This document shows, one piece after another, positions 35,686 through 43,751 of a stretch of DNA of 52,213 bases (position 1 is the first letter of the stretch; every line of letters begins with the position of its first letter). The notes below the pieces were generated by a model. The model searched no databases. It was not told the origin of the DNA and saw only the letters and a program-made list of their open reading frames with translations. The translations under genes and the position numbers were made by a program. The stretch comes from Verrucomicrobiales bacterium (GTDB taxonomy: Bacteria > Verrucomicrobiota > Verrucomicrobiia > Limisphaerales > JAYPXF01): the NCBI GenBank assembly GCA_002715965.1, contig PBAL01000051.1, positions 1 to 52,213 on the forward strand. The letters are read 5' to 3'.

Positions 35686-36121
35686 TACGTTTCCCTCAGA
35701 TGCCAAGTCAAAAGGCAGTCAAATAAAGGTTCGACGTGGCCGTCAAACAAAACTCCGAGGCCACAAAACCACAACTCTGAACGCACGTTGTAAAGGATTT
35801 TTGCGTCGACGGATTGAATTAGTTCAAGGCAAATCATTGACTCGTGCAACCCCCCTTGTTTCAGGAATTCACAGCTCAATTCCAGTAGTGCTGATCCGAA
35901 TTTCAGCAGCCACGGCTGCACAAAATTGCGACAGGTGCACTGGTCCCCGGCACACAAACTCAACTAAAACCTGCTCTGCAACGTTAAAACGAAACACCCC
36001 GTTTGTTGACGGAGAAGCTTGGTACAACATTCGCACTGGCCGCAAAGTATTTAAAGCAATTGTACAGAATGAAACGTTTGTGGGACGCGATTCGTTTGGC
36101 GTTGCATTGCTAGTACGTTAA
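35597..36121 (+). CDS. Basic protein with uncertain start, 174 aa or shorter
   Basis: The stretch from about 35725 to the stop at 36121 reads as a real basic protein (KVRRGRQTKLRGHKTTT, CKGFLRRRIELVQG) with a beta-rich second half ending FKAIVQNETFVG. The only in-frame ATG, 35597, lies 89 bases inside the divergent 824-residue gene. A better placed ATG at 35700 (MPSQKAVK) runs into a stop unless one base is gained in CAAATAAAG. Either the start is internal, a short exon is missing, or a base was lost. Possibly DNA-binding, from charge alone. Confidence 0.45.
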   Translation: MANTEDISSIATELIKSASASDASLLKSAITFPSDAKSKGSQIKVRRGRQTKLRGHKTTTLNARCKGFLRRRIELVQGKSLTRATPLVSGIHSSIPVVLIRISAATAAQNCDRCTGPRHTNSTKTCSATLKRNTPFVDGEAWYNIRTGRKVFKAIVQNETFVGRDSFGVALLVR

Positions 36122-36132
36122 ATTTATTATAA

Positions 36133-36816
36133 TTAAAGAGGAAGCATAAAATTAATTCCGCATCCATTGCTTCTAATTGCTTCGTATAATGCGTGTCCAA
36201 TGTCTTTAATAACTTTTTCTGTGGCGGCGTCATCTGAGTCTTCAGGAAGGAGTGCCCCAATTTTCTCTTTGTACGTTGCCCATCCCGGTTCGGACAGCAT
36301 GGCTTTTAAATCAATGTACAACTCCCCCGATAAATCTGGAGGAGGATGGGAAGCCACGGGCAAGTGTTGAGCACACAACCACGGGCACAAAAAAATTGAT
36401 ACGGTTGGGTAATACGTCGACCCAACAATTTCCCCTTGCATATTAGTATCCACCAAAGTGCCAATGGGCTGAAGCATTACTATGTTTTCTCCTTCAAGTG
36501 TATCACTCAAAAAAAAATACTGTCCAGTACGCCGTTCAGATGCAATGCGTGAAAGTGCACGTCGAACGTTCACAATTCCAGAAAGAACAATCGTTCCTCG
36601 CGTTTTTGCAGGAATGTCACGATCGCTAACGCCTATTGGATTTTGCGTCGCAGGGGAATACTCTTTTGTCATGGGCTCAACAATTGCAACATGGTCGTCT
36701 CGTGCGCTTTGACTATCCTCGGATGTATCAACGGCTGTTACTACAATAGACCCAGCAGGAATAAACTGAGAAGACCATATTTGCAAATACGCCAAGTGTC
36801 GGGGGTTACCCTCCAT
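36133..36816 (-). CDS. Hypothetical protein, 227 aa
   Basis: The ATG at 36816 shares a symmetric promoter with the terminase gene. The first 150 residues alternate short strands (GTIVLSGIVNV, GQYFFLSDTL, GENIVMLQPIGTLVD), like a beta-barrel or sandwich; the end is helical (KVIKDIGHALYEAIRS). There are no membrane segments. Pairing with terminase suggests a packaging or capsid role, for example a triplex or decoration protein, but no motif confirms this. Confidence 0.65.
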   Translation of the reverse strand: MEGNPRHLAYLQIWSSQFIPAGSIVVTAVDTSEDSQSARDDHVAIVEPMTKEYSPATQNPIGVSDRDIPAKTRGTIVLSGIVNVRRALSRIASERRTGQYFFLSDTLEGENIVMLQPIGTLVDTNMQGEIVGSTYYPTVSIFLCPWLCAQHLPVASHPPPDLSGELYIDLKAMLSEPGWATYKEKIGALLPEDSDDAATEKVIKDIGHALYEAIRSNGCGINFMLPL

Positions 36817-36840
36817 GTTTTACGCACAAAATTGTTAAAT

Positions 36841-36854
36841 GCGTATATACACGC
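36841..36854. promoter_or_regulatory. Symmetric bidirectional TATA element
   Basis: GCGTATATACACGC sits midway between divergent start codons: GTATATAC begins 33 bases before the ATG at 36876 and 34 before that at 36816. The same 14-mer occurs at 41141-41154 in opposite orientation. Confidence 0.65.
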
Positions 36855-36875
36855 AGGACAAACACACCAAAAAAA

Positions 36876-38968
36876 ATGGAATCAGACCTTGCAGCAGCCG
36901 TAAAGTGTGCACAGAATCCAACTGCATCATGCTACAACCCAACCTGTAAATATCATACGTGGGTGCGCACGTGCAAACGCACATCAGTCAATCGCAACAT
37001 TGTTGGATCGCCCATCCCAACTGTGTTGCGCAATGTTATGTTGCTGACAAGCAACGTGCCAACGCCACTTGTCCAGTCAGGAATGTACAGAGCAGCCAAG
37101 CGAGCAAGAACAGAAGAGCCAATGTCGCTGGCAGTGCAACGGTTGTTAAAATTTATCAAATTGGCTAAATTGTTTAATACTGCCCCATGGGCTGATCAAT
37201 TTTTTAGTGTTAACAACGACATTTTTTTGCGTTTGACAAGCAGCCACCTGCGACTCATATGCGGCGACGAAGCACAAACCGAAAGACCAAAATTGCTGCA
37301 AATATTAGCTGCGCACCGGAGACTTGACGGTAGTGGCAACTTAGTTTGGATAACTAACCGCCAACAAGGAAAAACGACAACTATTGGTCGGTTTATTGCG
37401 TTATTAGGATGCACTGCCGTTTGCGGTGGTCTGTTGTGCACCATTTATTCAACCAGTCAGGATCGGTCCGTCGAATTGTTAAAAGCAGTTAGGCAATACC
37501 TCAATTGGTTTAAACAGCATCCCGAGGGAAAACACATCCGGTTTACACGCGACTGCGAACGGATGTTTGTGTTGTGGAACGGAGTTGTAAACAACGAGAT
37601 TGCAGCTCGTCCAAAAAACGTTGACAGTTGTCGTGGGGTCAGTTCAATCTCTTTGTTAGTCAAAACTCGCCAATACTGCTGCGCATTGTCCGCGCGACGG
37701 TATTGGCTCAGTGCGGTCTTTCCCATTTATTTTTTATGCTGACACGTGCAATAATGATGCCACCATCACTTATTTTAGGACGCGCCAGCATGTTGCTTTT
37801 TTGATGAAGTGGCCTTTGTAGACGAGCACTTTTGGTACATATTGCCCCTCATCCACTTTGTTTGGCCAAAACTTTCCAATGCCTAATTAACATGCTAATG
37901 CGTGTAATAATAACGTTTAACCCCCACAGGTACAATTTTGCATACCCCCTTCTCCAAGTAGAAGGACGAGTATTCTCGTGTATTACAACCCCACCCCCCA
38001 TAAACGGCTTTTTTAGCCAATTTGTAAAACAAGTCAAAGAACGAAACGCGGCGGGTGATTATTTTTTCTTGTTAATTAATCACAGTTTAGCATGCGAAGC
38101 ATGTGTTAAACTGGACCAGGCCGACCAGTGTTCGCACAAACTGCATTTAGTTCCACCGTGGAAATCCATTTTAAAATTTGCGCAGATGAAACGCTTAGTG
38201 CCCAAGTCTAAACGCGGATCGTTTGCACAAGAAGTGTTTGGAGTACTAACAGAAAAAACAGACACTTACTTTCCAGCGCCGCTGGTACGTGCGTCGCTCA
38301 GTCGCCGTATTCCATTTGAACCTGCCGATATTTTGTGGATTGCAATTGATCCTGCGTCTCATGGTGTTTCAGAAATGGGAATTGTTGCACTTTCTGTAAA
38401 TGAAAACGGATTGCACATAATCCACGGAATTTGTGGTGTGAACGTGCACAGGTGTCACATGGAACAACTTTCTGCAATTGTTCGGCAATTTATGGCACGG
38501 TTGCGCACGTTGCACCCAGATGCAAGAATTGTTCCAATTGTTGAATGTAACAATAACGAAATTGCAGCAACTACGTTGTTGCAGGCAGTTGGTCCATGTG
38601 AAATGCCATTTACGCAAGACCGTTTTGACACTTACATCAGTCCAGACATTGGCGTAATTACTTCACAGCCAATTAAAATGGCTGCAATACAACAAACGTA
38701 TCTTCTCATTATTAACGGTGGTTTGGCCGTATCTAGCAAAGTTATTACCGCCGACAGATCAGCGTTTGAAGCACGAGGCACAGTATTTTCATCGGCAGAA
38801 CTTATTGAAGAGCTTGGTTCGCAGTTAATACGATTTCAAGATCACCCAGACGGAAAAACGGTATCGGGAAAAACAAATTCAGGCGACAACGACGACATGG
38901 CAATAGCACTCTTATTGGCAGTGTATTGGCGCTTGTGTGTGGTATCAAGCGAAAGCAGCTTGCTGTGA
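36876..38968 (+). CDS. Terminase large subunit, spliced, 618 aa
   Basis: The DNA-packaging motor and nuclease. Exons are 36876-37637, 37779-37834 and 37930-38968. Exon 1 carries Walker A (TNRQQGKT, 160-167) and ends VDSCRG. Exon 2 supplies Walker B (CCFFDEVAF, Asp263-Glu264), and exon 3 the following strand GRVFSCITT. The joins restore a frame with no stop, and the distance from Walker B to that strand equals that in herpesvirus terminases (UL15 type). Exon 3 also encodes the RNase H-like nuclease: WIAIDP with Asp413, VECNNNEIAA, and Asp592/Asp594/Asp595 in GDNDDMAIAL. Unspliced, the protein would stop before the ATPase is complete. Confidence 0.85.
37638..37778 (+). other. Terminase intron 1, 141 bases
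   Basis: The donor is GGG|GTCAGT and the acceptor TTATTTTAG|GAC; phase 0. The unspliced frame would stop at 37740. Splicing joins CRG to DAPACCFFDE and rebuilds the region before Walker B. Confidence 0.75.
37835..37929 (+). other. Terminase intron 2, 95 bases
   Basis: The donor is TTTTG|GTACAT, the acceptor CCCCCACAG|GTAC, and a CTAAT sequence 30-odd bases before the acceptor could be the branch site. A TGG codon is split after its second base. It removes an in-frame TAA at 37883. Confidence 0.75.
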
Positions 38969-39024
38969 AAGTACGCCAAATATTTTTATATGCGTTTAAT
39001 TTTGACACATCTGTAAACAAGAAA

Positions 39025-39147
39025 ATGAAACCAACTAAATCAATTTGTAAAACTGGTAACACAAGCGAAGTGTCGTCAGTTTATTCCGGAACTCCGTTGA
39101 CAACCATTGTTCTTCCAAAATCAATTGTTTCATTCGCATCTAAATAA
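39025..39147 (+). CDS. Possible small protein, 40 aa
   Basis: A short frame from ATG 39025 (MKPTKSICK) to 39147, soluble and Ser/Thr-rich. The only support is a TTATATG box starting 39 bases upstream (38986-38992), close to the spacing seen elsewhere. It could equally be the terminase 3' flank. Confidence 0.3.
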   Translation: MKPTKSICKTGNTSEVSSVYSGTPLTTIVLPKSIVSFASK

Positions 39148-39196
39148 ACATAATCAAATAAATGCATTAAACAGAAAATTTATTCAAATATGGTGA

Positions 39197-40282
39197 TTAA
39201 ACTGAATTGTTTGTAACGCAATATCCGTCGTCTACTTTGGTAACCTCAAACGGATAAATGCCCCTTGGCTGCTGTGACGCTTTGAAAAAAAAGCTGTTCA
39301 AAGACGCTTTTATGCCCTTGGTTGCCGAAGTTGACTGGCCAACTGTAAATGGTTCGCTTGTCTCTTTGGTTGTAGCTGGGAGATGCGTACTGACAATGTC
39401 GGCGGCATGACGTGCAATTTCATTGATGTTTGGTTCGTATTCCTTGGATGAAATATGGTTCCACCGCCAGTTACGTTTCTCGCTTTTTTGATACGCGTTG
39501 CATTGTCGACGACATTCGTCAAGCACTTTGCATTCTGGTTTCTTGTACGCTTCTTCTTGCGAGATTACCACTTTACGGCCGCGAGAACACTTCATGAAAT
39601 CTCTGCTTTTGTTGCGGGTCCACTGCATTGTTTCCTTAAACGCAGTCATCTTGGTTGCCGTTCGCACAAACGGCACAACCACAACGTTTCGAGCTGGCCC
39701 GGTAAAAAACCGCGACGCAAATGCGTCGGTAGTTTTAGCGGTTTCGCCAATTGCAACAATTACAACAAGTGCATTAATAAAGGGGTTTTTGTCAACAAAC
39801 GAAAGAACGCCCGACAAATCGCGCGAGGGAAGCTGCTTGAGAACGTCCTCTGAAAATCCTGACAGCGTGTCGCGGTTGTCCTTTCCATCTGTAAAAAGCA
39901 TCACAACTTGCTTTGGAACGTGTTCTGGAATGCCTCCGGCGTGCTCTTTGTTGGCATCGGCAATGTCGAGTGCTTTTTGGAAGAATGGACCCGCAAGTCC
40001 GGTTGGTCCTTCAAAGACAAGCTGTTCGACAACGTCTTCGGGTTTGGTCACAAATGGACGAAATGCTTCTGCAAACACCTTTGGGTCGACATTGTTCATA
40101 GAACCAGACCCGTCGACAACAATCATTGTTTTATGGTCGCATGTTGTATCAACAGAAAACGTTTCCTCGACAGTGCTGGAAGTGCAGTCTTCCCACTTTA
40201 TCAGGAAAAGACTGCCGTTCGTTTTTTTCGGCGCCTTTGGGTTTTTGGCTACGCTAGTATCTGCCTTTCGTTTTGTACTCAT
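39197..40282 (-). CDS. vWA-domain protein with PIP-like tail, 361 aa
   Basis: Starts at ATG 40282 with a basic tail (KRKADTSVAKNPKAPKK), a probable nuclear signal. Residues about 50-240 form a von Willebrand A domain: the metal site DGSGSM at 57-62, a Thr-bearing loop near 95-110 and FTDGKDN in the middle. vWA domains bind partner proteins through a metal ion. The second half has charged helices and Cys pairs (KVLDECRRQC). Residues 325-333 (KASLNSFFF) resemble a PCNA-binding PIP box and mirror QAKLGSFFF in the viral ATPase. A role in a nuclear replication or chromatin complex is inferred. A TGAGCGCAT element lies about 68 bases upstream. Confidence 0.8.
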   Translation of the reverse strand: MSTKRKADTSVAKNPKAPKKTNGSLFLIKWEDCTSSTVEETFSVDTTCDHKTMIVVDGSGSMNNVDPKVFAEAFRPFVTKPEDVVEQLVFEGPTGLAGPFFQKALDIADANKEHAGGIPEHVPKQVVMLFTDGKDNRDTLSGFSEDVLKQLPSRDLSGVLSFVDKNPFINALVVIVAIGETAKTTDAFASRFFTGPARNVVVVPFVRTATKMTAFKETMQWTRNKSRDFMKCSRGRKVVISQEEAYKKPECKVLDECRRQCNAYQKSEKRNWRWNHISSKEYEPNINEIARHAADIVSTHLPATTKETSEPFTVGQSTSATKGIKASLNSFFFKASQQPRGIYPFEVTKVDDGYCVTNNSV

Positions 40283-40337
40283 GTTGTGCGCGTAAAAAAA
40301 AAACGGTTCGTTAATAAATATTTTCGGCAAAAAAAAA

Positions 40338-40350
40338 ATGCGCTCATTAA
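40338..40350 (-). promoter_or_regulatory. TGAGCGCAT upstream element
   Basis: Minus-strand TTAATGAGCGCAT, followed by an A/T tract, begins about 68 bases before the ATG at 40282, immediately after the preceding stop. It is identical to 1724-1736. Confidence 0.45.
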
Positions 40351-40354
40351 TTCT

Positions 40355-41119
40355 TTATTTGACAATAAGTGGTTTAAATTCCTTTTTGATTTCCGCTAAA
40401 ATGCCGGGAAATGTAGAACTGTACGTTTTTGTAATGCGAGCCGTCAGATCAGCCATTTTTTGTTTCATTTCGGGCGTAACCATTTCAGACAAAACCAAGT
40501 TGTAATGCAATTGAGCAAACGCTGCTTCTTTTTGATATTCGTTGGTTAGCTCCTCTGCGGTTTGTGTTGTTGTTTGCGTACCGTATTTTTGTTCTACAGC
40601 ATGTGCATTTCCAAGTCGGTCTTCATATTCCATTAAATTAAGACGAGAACAAATCCGGTGAGGGCACACAAGGTGTTCTTTTGTTATAGATAATGCCATT
40701 TGTGCCATAGTTTTAATTTCGTCTTTTTTGACGTGCACGTTTGGGTCGTGATATAGCGCTGCGGTTTGGCACGCCGTGATAATTTCGGGCTTCATTTTTA
40801 ACACGTGTACTAAATTTAACTGTTTGGCAATAATTGGGTTATCTGCTTGATTTTGCCACGATTCTGGCAAATCGGGCAATGCCGTAAAAGCATCGGCAGC
40901 CTGTTGCCACGCTACTGATGGCGAACTGGATTCTTTCATTGCAGCCCTCGCAAGCTGCACCGCATCATGCGTTGATTTCAACACCGCGACGCCCGGATTG
41001 TCTCGATGAATTCCATAACTGCCGTATTTAAAATACGGGGTTGACGATTCGTGGTCGGCCTGAATGGTGCACAAAACGGAATTTTGTGCCCATGCTGGGC
41101 ACGCGGTTTCGGCCAGCAT
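40355..41119 (-). CDS. Hypothetical helical protein, 254 aa
   Basis: The ATG at 41119 lies 33 bases from the shared promoter at 41141. The protein is soluble and mostly helical (HDAVQLARAAMKES, IKTMAQMALSITKE, KQKMADLTARITK), with a Cys/His patch near residue 150 (HLVCPHRICSR). No family recognised. It is divergent from a glycoprotein gene and upstream of the vWA gene on the same strand. Confidence 0.65.
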   Translation of the reverse strand: MLAETACPAWAQNSVLCTIQADHESSTPYFKYGSYGIHRDNPGVAVLKSTHDAVQLARAAMKESSSPSVAWQQAADAFTALPDLPESWQNQADNPIIAKQLNLVHVLKMKPEIITACQTAALYHDPNVHVKKDEIKTMAQMALSITKEHLVCPHRICSRLNLMEYEDRLGNAHAVEQKYGTQTTTQTAEELTNEYQKEAAFAQLHYNLVLSEMVTPEMKQKMADLTARITKTYSSTFPGILAEIKKEFKPLIVK

Positions 41120-41140
41120 TTTGATTGCCTGTGCAACCTT

Positions 41141-41154
41141 GCGTGTATATACGC
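41141..41154. promoter_or_regulatory. Symmetric bidirectional TATA element
   Basis: GCGTGTATATACGC lies midway between divergent starts at 41119 and 41180, with GTATATAC 33 and 35 bases from the two ATGs. It is the exact reverse complement of 36841-36854. Confidence 0.65.
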
Positions 41155-41179
41155 AATTCTATAAAACAGTAATAAAAGT

Positions 41180-42205
41180 ATGGGATCAATTACGGCATGC
41201 GCGGTTGCAATATTTGCAAACGGTACTTGCGAAAACCATTGCGGTTTAACATGCAAAGGATACGGTGATCTGCCCGCCGGGCAATGTCCTGTAAATGCTA
41301 CTTCGTGTTGTGGTATTTGCGAGCATGGCACTGACACAGTGTTGTTTGAAACGTGGAATCCAATTGCAAACACTAGTCGTTCAGGATGTCATTCAACTGG
41401 TGAATGTTTGCTATGCGATTTGCGGCACGACCCTACAACTGTAATCAATGTTTTGTCCAATCAAAAAATTTATTTGAGTTCTGATTGCACGCACTACGTT
41501 CCGTCGTCGAGGATAAACGTTACAATTTCTATGCAAGATGGAGCTAAAAATGTTGGGTTGTATGGACCTGGCACTGTGTTGTCAACCTCGTGGCCGTTGA
41601 AACCAGGACGCAACTTTGTAGTTGATAACCAAATTGAGTTTTTGCCTCCAAACCACACGCACGGAATGGCAGCTGTTGAAATTGCCCATTCCGGTAAATT
41701 TCAAATTAGTGCAAATGCACCCATGTTTTCAACGCTTGTAAATATACACAGCGACGTGGGTGCTCGCATAAAACTTGGGTCGATTGCCAGCGTGCGTGGG
41801 TTTGCTGGCGAAGTTCTTGTTGCCGCTGGGCATGTTTCCGGAACATTGCAAGTCAGTTGTGCTGTAAACAACCAAAGTTTGATTGTTCAAAAAACGCGAC
41901 TTGATCAATTAACCATCTCTTATTTTGGAAATTCACAATGCAACGCTTCTGACGTTGTAGATGTTTCAACTCTGCTTGGAATTTACGGCCAACAATACGA
42001 CGTAGAATTTTTTGATGGTCCTTCGCCGCATCATATTAAACCCGTGTGGGTGGAGGCAAAATATGTTTGGTATGTTGCAGGCACAATGTTGTTAGCTGCA
42101 ATTCTTGCCGATGAACGTGCCATTAAACAATTGGCAAAAAAATTGACGTCGCAAAATGACGCACCGTCGCCCGACGCTGCAACAAAGTCCGACAACAATA
42201 TGTAA
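41180..42205 (+). CDS. Cys-rich single-pass glycoprotein, 341 aa
   Basis: A short N-terminal hydrophobic stretch (ITACAVAIFANG) may be a signal sequence. Residues 17-80 are packed with cysteines (CENHCGLTC, TSCCGICEHG, ECLLCDL), followed by a beta-rich region with regular strands (KIYLSSDCTHYV, RIKLGSIASVRGF) that could be a beta-helix, several N-glycosylation sites, one membrane helix near 300-315 (YVWYVAGTMLLAAIL) and a cytoplasmic tail. It is likely a virion envelope or cell-surface protein. No named family recognised. Confidence 0.65.
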   Translation: MGSITACAVAIFANGTCENHCGLTCKGYGDLPAGQCPVNATSCCGICEHGTDTVLFETWNPIANTSRSGCHSTGECLLCDLRHDPTTVINVLSNQKIYLSSDCTHYVPSSRINVTISMQDGAKNVGLYGPGTVLSTSWPLKPGRNFVVDNQIEFLPPNHTHGMAAVEIAHSGKFQISANAPMFSTLVNIHSDVGARIKLGSIASVRGFAGEVLVAAGHVSGTLQVSCAVNNQSLIVQKTRLDQLTISYFGNSQCNASDVVDVSTLLGIYGQQYDVEFFDGPSPHHIKPVWVEAKYVWYVAGTMLLAAILADERAIKQLAKKLTSQNDAPSPDAATKSDNNM

Positions 42206-42227
42206 ATGCGAGAGAGCTGACAATGCA

Positions 42228-42234
42228 GTATATG
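42228..42234 (+). promoter_or_regulatory. TATA-like promoter box
   Basis: GTATATG begins 34 bases before the ATG at 42262. Confidence 0.55.
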
Positions 42235-42261
42235 TAAGTTTGTGTGCAATTGGATAAAATT

Positions 42262-42654
42262 ATGTCCGACGTTGACGTCCTTCCGCAAAACGCATGCTAT
42301 GTTGGCATTGACATGAATAATGAAAATGCGTTCAAATCGTTTTTAGTCATGGATGTACGCGCAGCTCCTGGTACAGCCACCTACCGTCAACCAAGCGACG
42401 GTGAAACAATTTATGCAGGAACGCAAGTATTTCTCTACACGGACACGCCTGGAGTTGTAGTTGATCCGGTACACTGGACAACTAGCGGCAATCGCCCAAT
42501 TGTGTCAATACAAGTTTCAGGGTTTGCTCCTATTCAAAGGGAAATTACAAAGCACCAGAATAATGGTGCTAAACGCGTAGGCGCTCAGCCCCAAACAATT
42601 GAATCGTTTTCTGTGGACCCGGCTTGTGAATTCAACTTGCGTCAAATAATTTGA
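42262..42654 (+). CDS. Hypothetical beta-rich protein, 130 aa
   Basis: The ATG at 42262 is supported by the TATA-like box; a GTG at 42244 is ignored. The protein is soluble and strand-rich (TQVFLYTDTPGVVVDPV, RPIVSIQVSGF) with few helices, which could fit a small capsid or decoration protein. That is only a shape argument; no family is recognised. Confidence 0.6.
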   Translation: MSDVDVLPQNACYVGIDMNNENAFKSFLVMDVRAAPGTATYRQPSDGETIYAGTQVFLYTDTPGVVVDPVHWTTSGNRPIVSIQVSGFAPIQREITKHQNNGAKRVGAQPQTIESFSVDPACEFNLRQII

Positions 42655-42699
42655 TACTATTTAATTGCAGAATAAACATAAAGGTACATTTCGTAAATT

Positions 42700-43515
42700 T
42701 TACGCTTCGGTATGACCTTCAACTTCGGCCATAAACGCACGAATGTGTTTGAACGCAACAGCAACAACATCCAGAGGTGCAACCTTTGTCGTTGGCAACG
42801 CGGGCGCTGCGCTGCATGGAGAAGCAGGTGCAGCAACCGGCGTGTCATCCGATACAAGTGCATCACTTATCTGTATTGTTTTTGTTCGTTTAGCTCGTGC
42901 ACTTCGAGCATTTGCTACAACCAGTTGATCCGGCATTCCATGACCAAGAATATCTTTGCACAAAGAGCGCATAGCCGTATCAATGCGCGTCCCAATCGGT
43001 TTTTTCGACAAAATGCAAAAAATTGCTTTGACGGTTTTTACTGGCATTTTAATCAAATGATCTCCACCGCTGGCCGTTACAAACCACATCTCCTTTGGTT
43101 TTCCTCCAACGCGAGCATTTGGCTCTTGCCCAACATACATTGTTTGGTTAGCAATTGTCGCCAAAACGTCACTTCGTTGCGTTTCAGTCACTTCACTGAG
43201 TCCTCGTTTCCATTCCGCAATATTGTCCAACTGAACGGTTTTCGTAATGTCAACAGCTTTTTTTTGGTTTCCAGAGTGGTACACTCGGGAACGCGAGCTG
43301 GTATCCGCCGCTTCTGCGGCTTCTGCATTTTCCACAACCTTTTTTTTGGTTTTTTTCCGCTTTTTGCCGCGAGCGTCTGAAGAAGAAGTCTCTTTTGGCA
43401 TTGCGGGCGACTTTTCTTCCGGTGGTGGTTCGTTGTCGGAACCGGAAGAAACAAAAAAATCAGACGACACATCTGTATCAGAACCTGATTCCATCGAAGA
43501 TTCACTGTCGTTCAT
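42700..43515 (-). CDS. Nuclear-type acidic/basic protein, 271 aa
   Basis: Residues 1-45 are acidic and Ser-rich (SMESGSDTDVSSDFF), followed by a strong basic cluster (GKKRKKTKKK, near 50-59) that should act as a nuclear localisation signal. The middle (about 85-205) looks folded and helical, and a second basic patch (SARAKRTK) precedes an Ala/Pro-rich linker and a final helix (VVAVAFKHIRAFMAEV). No family recognised. Probably a nuclear regulator or DNA-associated protein. It is divergent from the ATPase gene. Confidence 0.65.
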   Translation of the reverse strand: MNDSESSMESGSDTDVSSDFFVSSGSDNEPPPEEKSPAMPKETSSSDARGKKRKKTKKKVVENAEAAEAADTSSRSRVYHSGNQKKAVDITKTVQLDNIAEWKRGLSEVTETQRSDVLATIANQTMYVGQEPNARVGGKPKEMWFVTASGGDHLIKMPVKTVKAIFCILSKKPIGTRIDTAMRSLCKDILGHGMPDQLVVANARSARAKRTKTIQISDALVSDDTPVAAPASPCSAAPALPTTKVAPLDVVAVAFKHIRAFMAEVEGHTEA

Positions 43516-43751
43516 GATTGCAGTTCAGGGCCTCGGGAGTGTTGTCGGTTCCCTAGTACGAACGTTGTGTGACTTTTGGCACGTTTCAAAACAAAAAGTA
43601 CACAAACAACTAATTATTTATAACGGCGGTAGATATGTAAATTGATATATTAACCTGGCCGTTGCAAATTTGTTACGTAGCATCTAGGTGAATACTATTT
43701 ACCTTGCTTTGACACGATCATTACTTTAACCGACCCGACCAGTTGTGACTA
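43516..43751. promoter_or_regulatory. Divergent spacer, 236 bases
   Basis: The longest gap between two starts, separating the NLS-bearing protein and the ATPase gene. It contains A/T-rich patches (TATTTATAAC near 43617, GATATATTAACC near 43645) but no TATA box at the usual 33-38 bases from either ATG, so these two genes probably use a different promoter class. Confidence 0.35.

Noticed and set aside
40355..41119. NADAR or other enzyme domain in the 254-residue protein
   Set aside because: A few residues look suggestive, but no complete motif is present.
42712..43380. 222-codon plus-strand frame opposite the NLS-bearing gene
   Set aside because: Its composition (Phe, Cys, Arg, Asn scattered) is that of antisense sequence; the minus frame has clear acidic and KR-rich regions.
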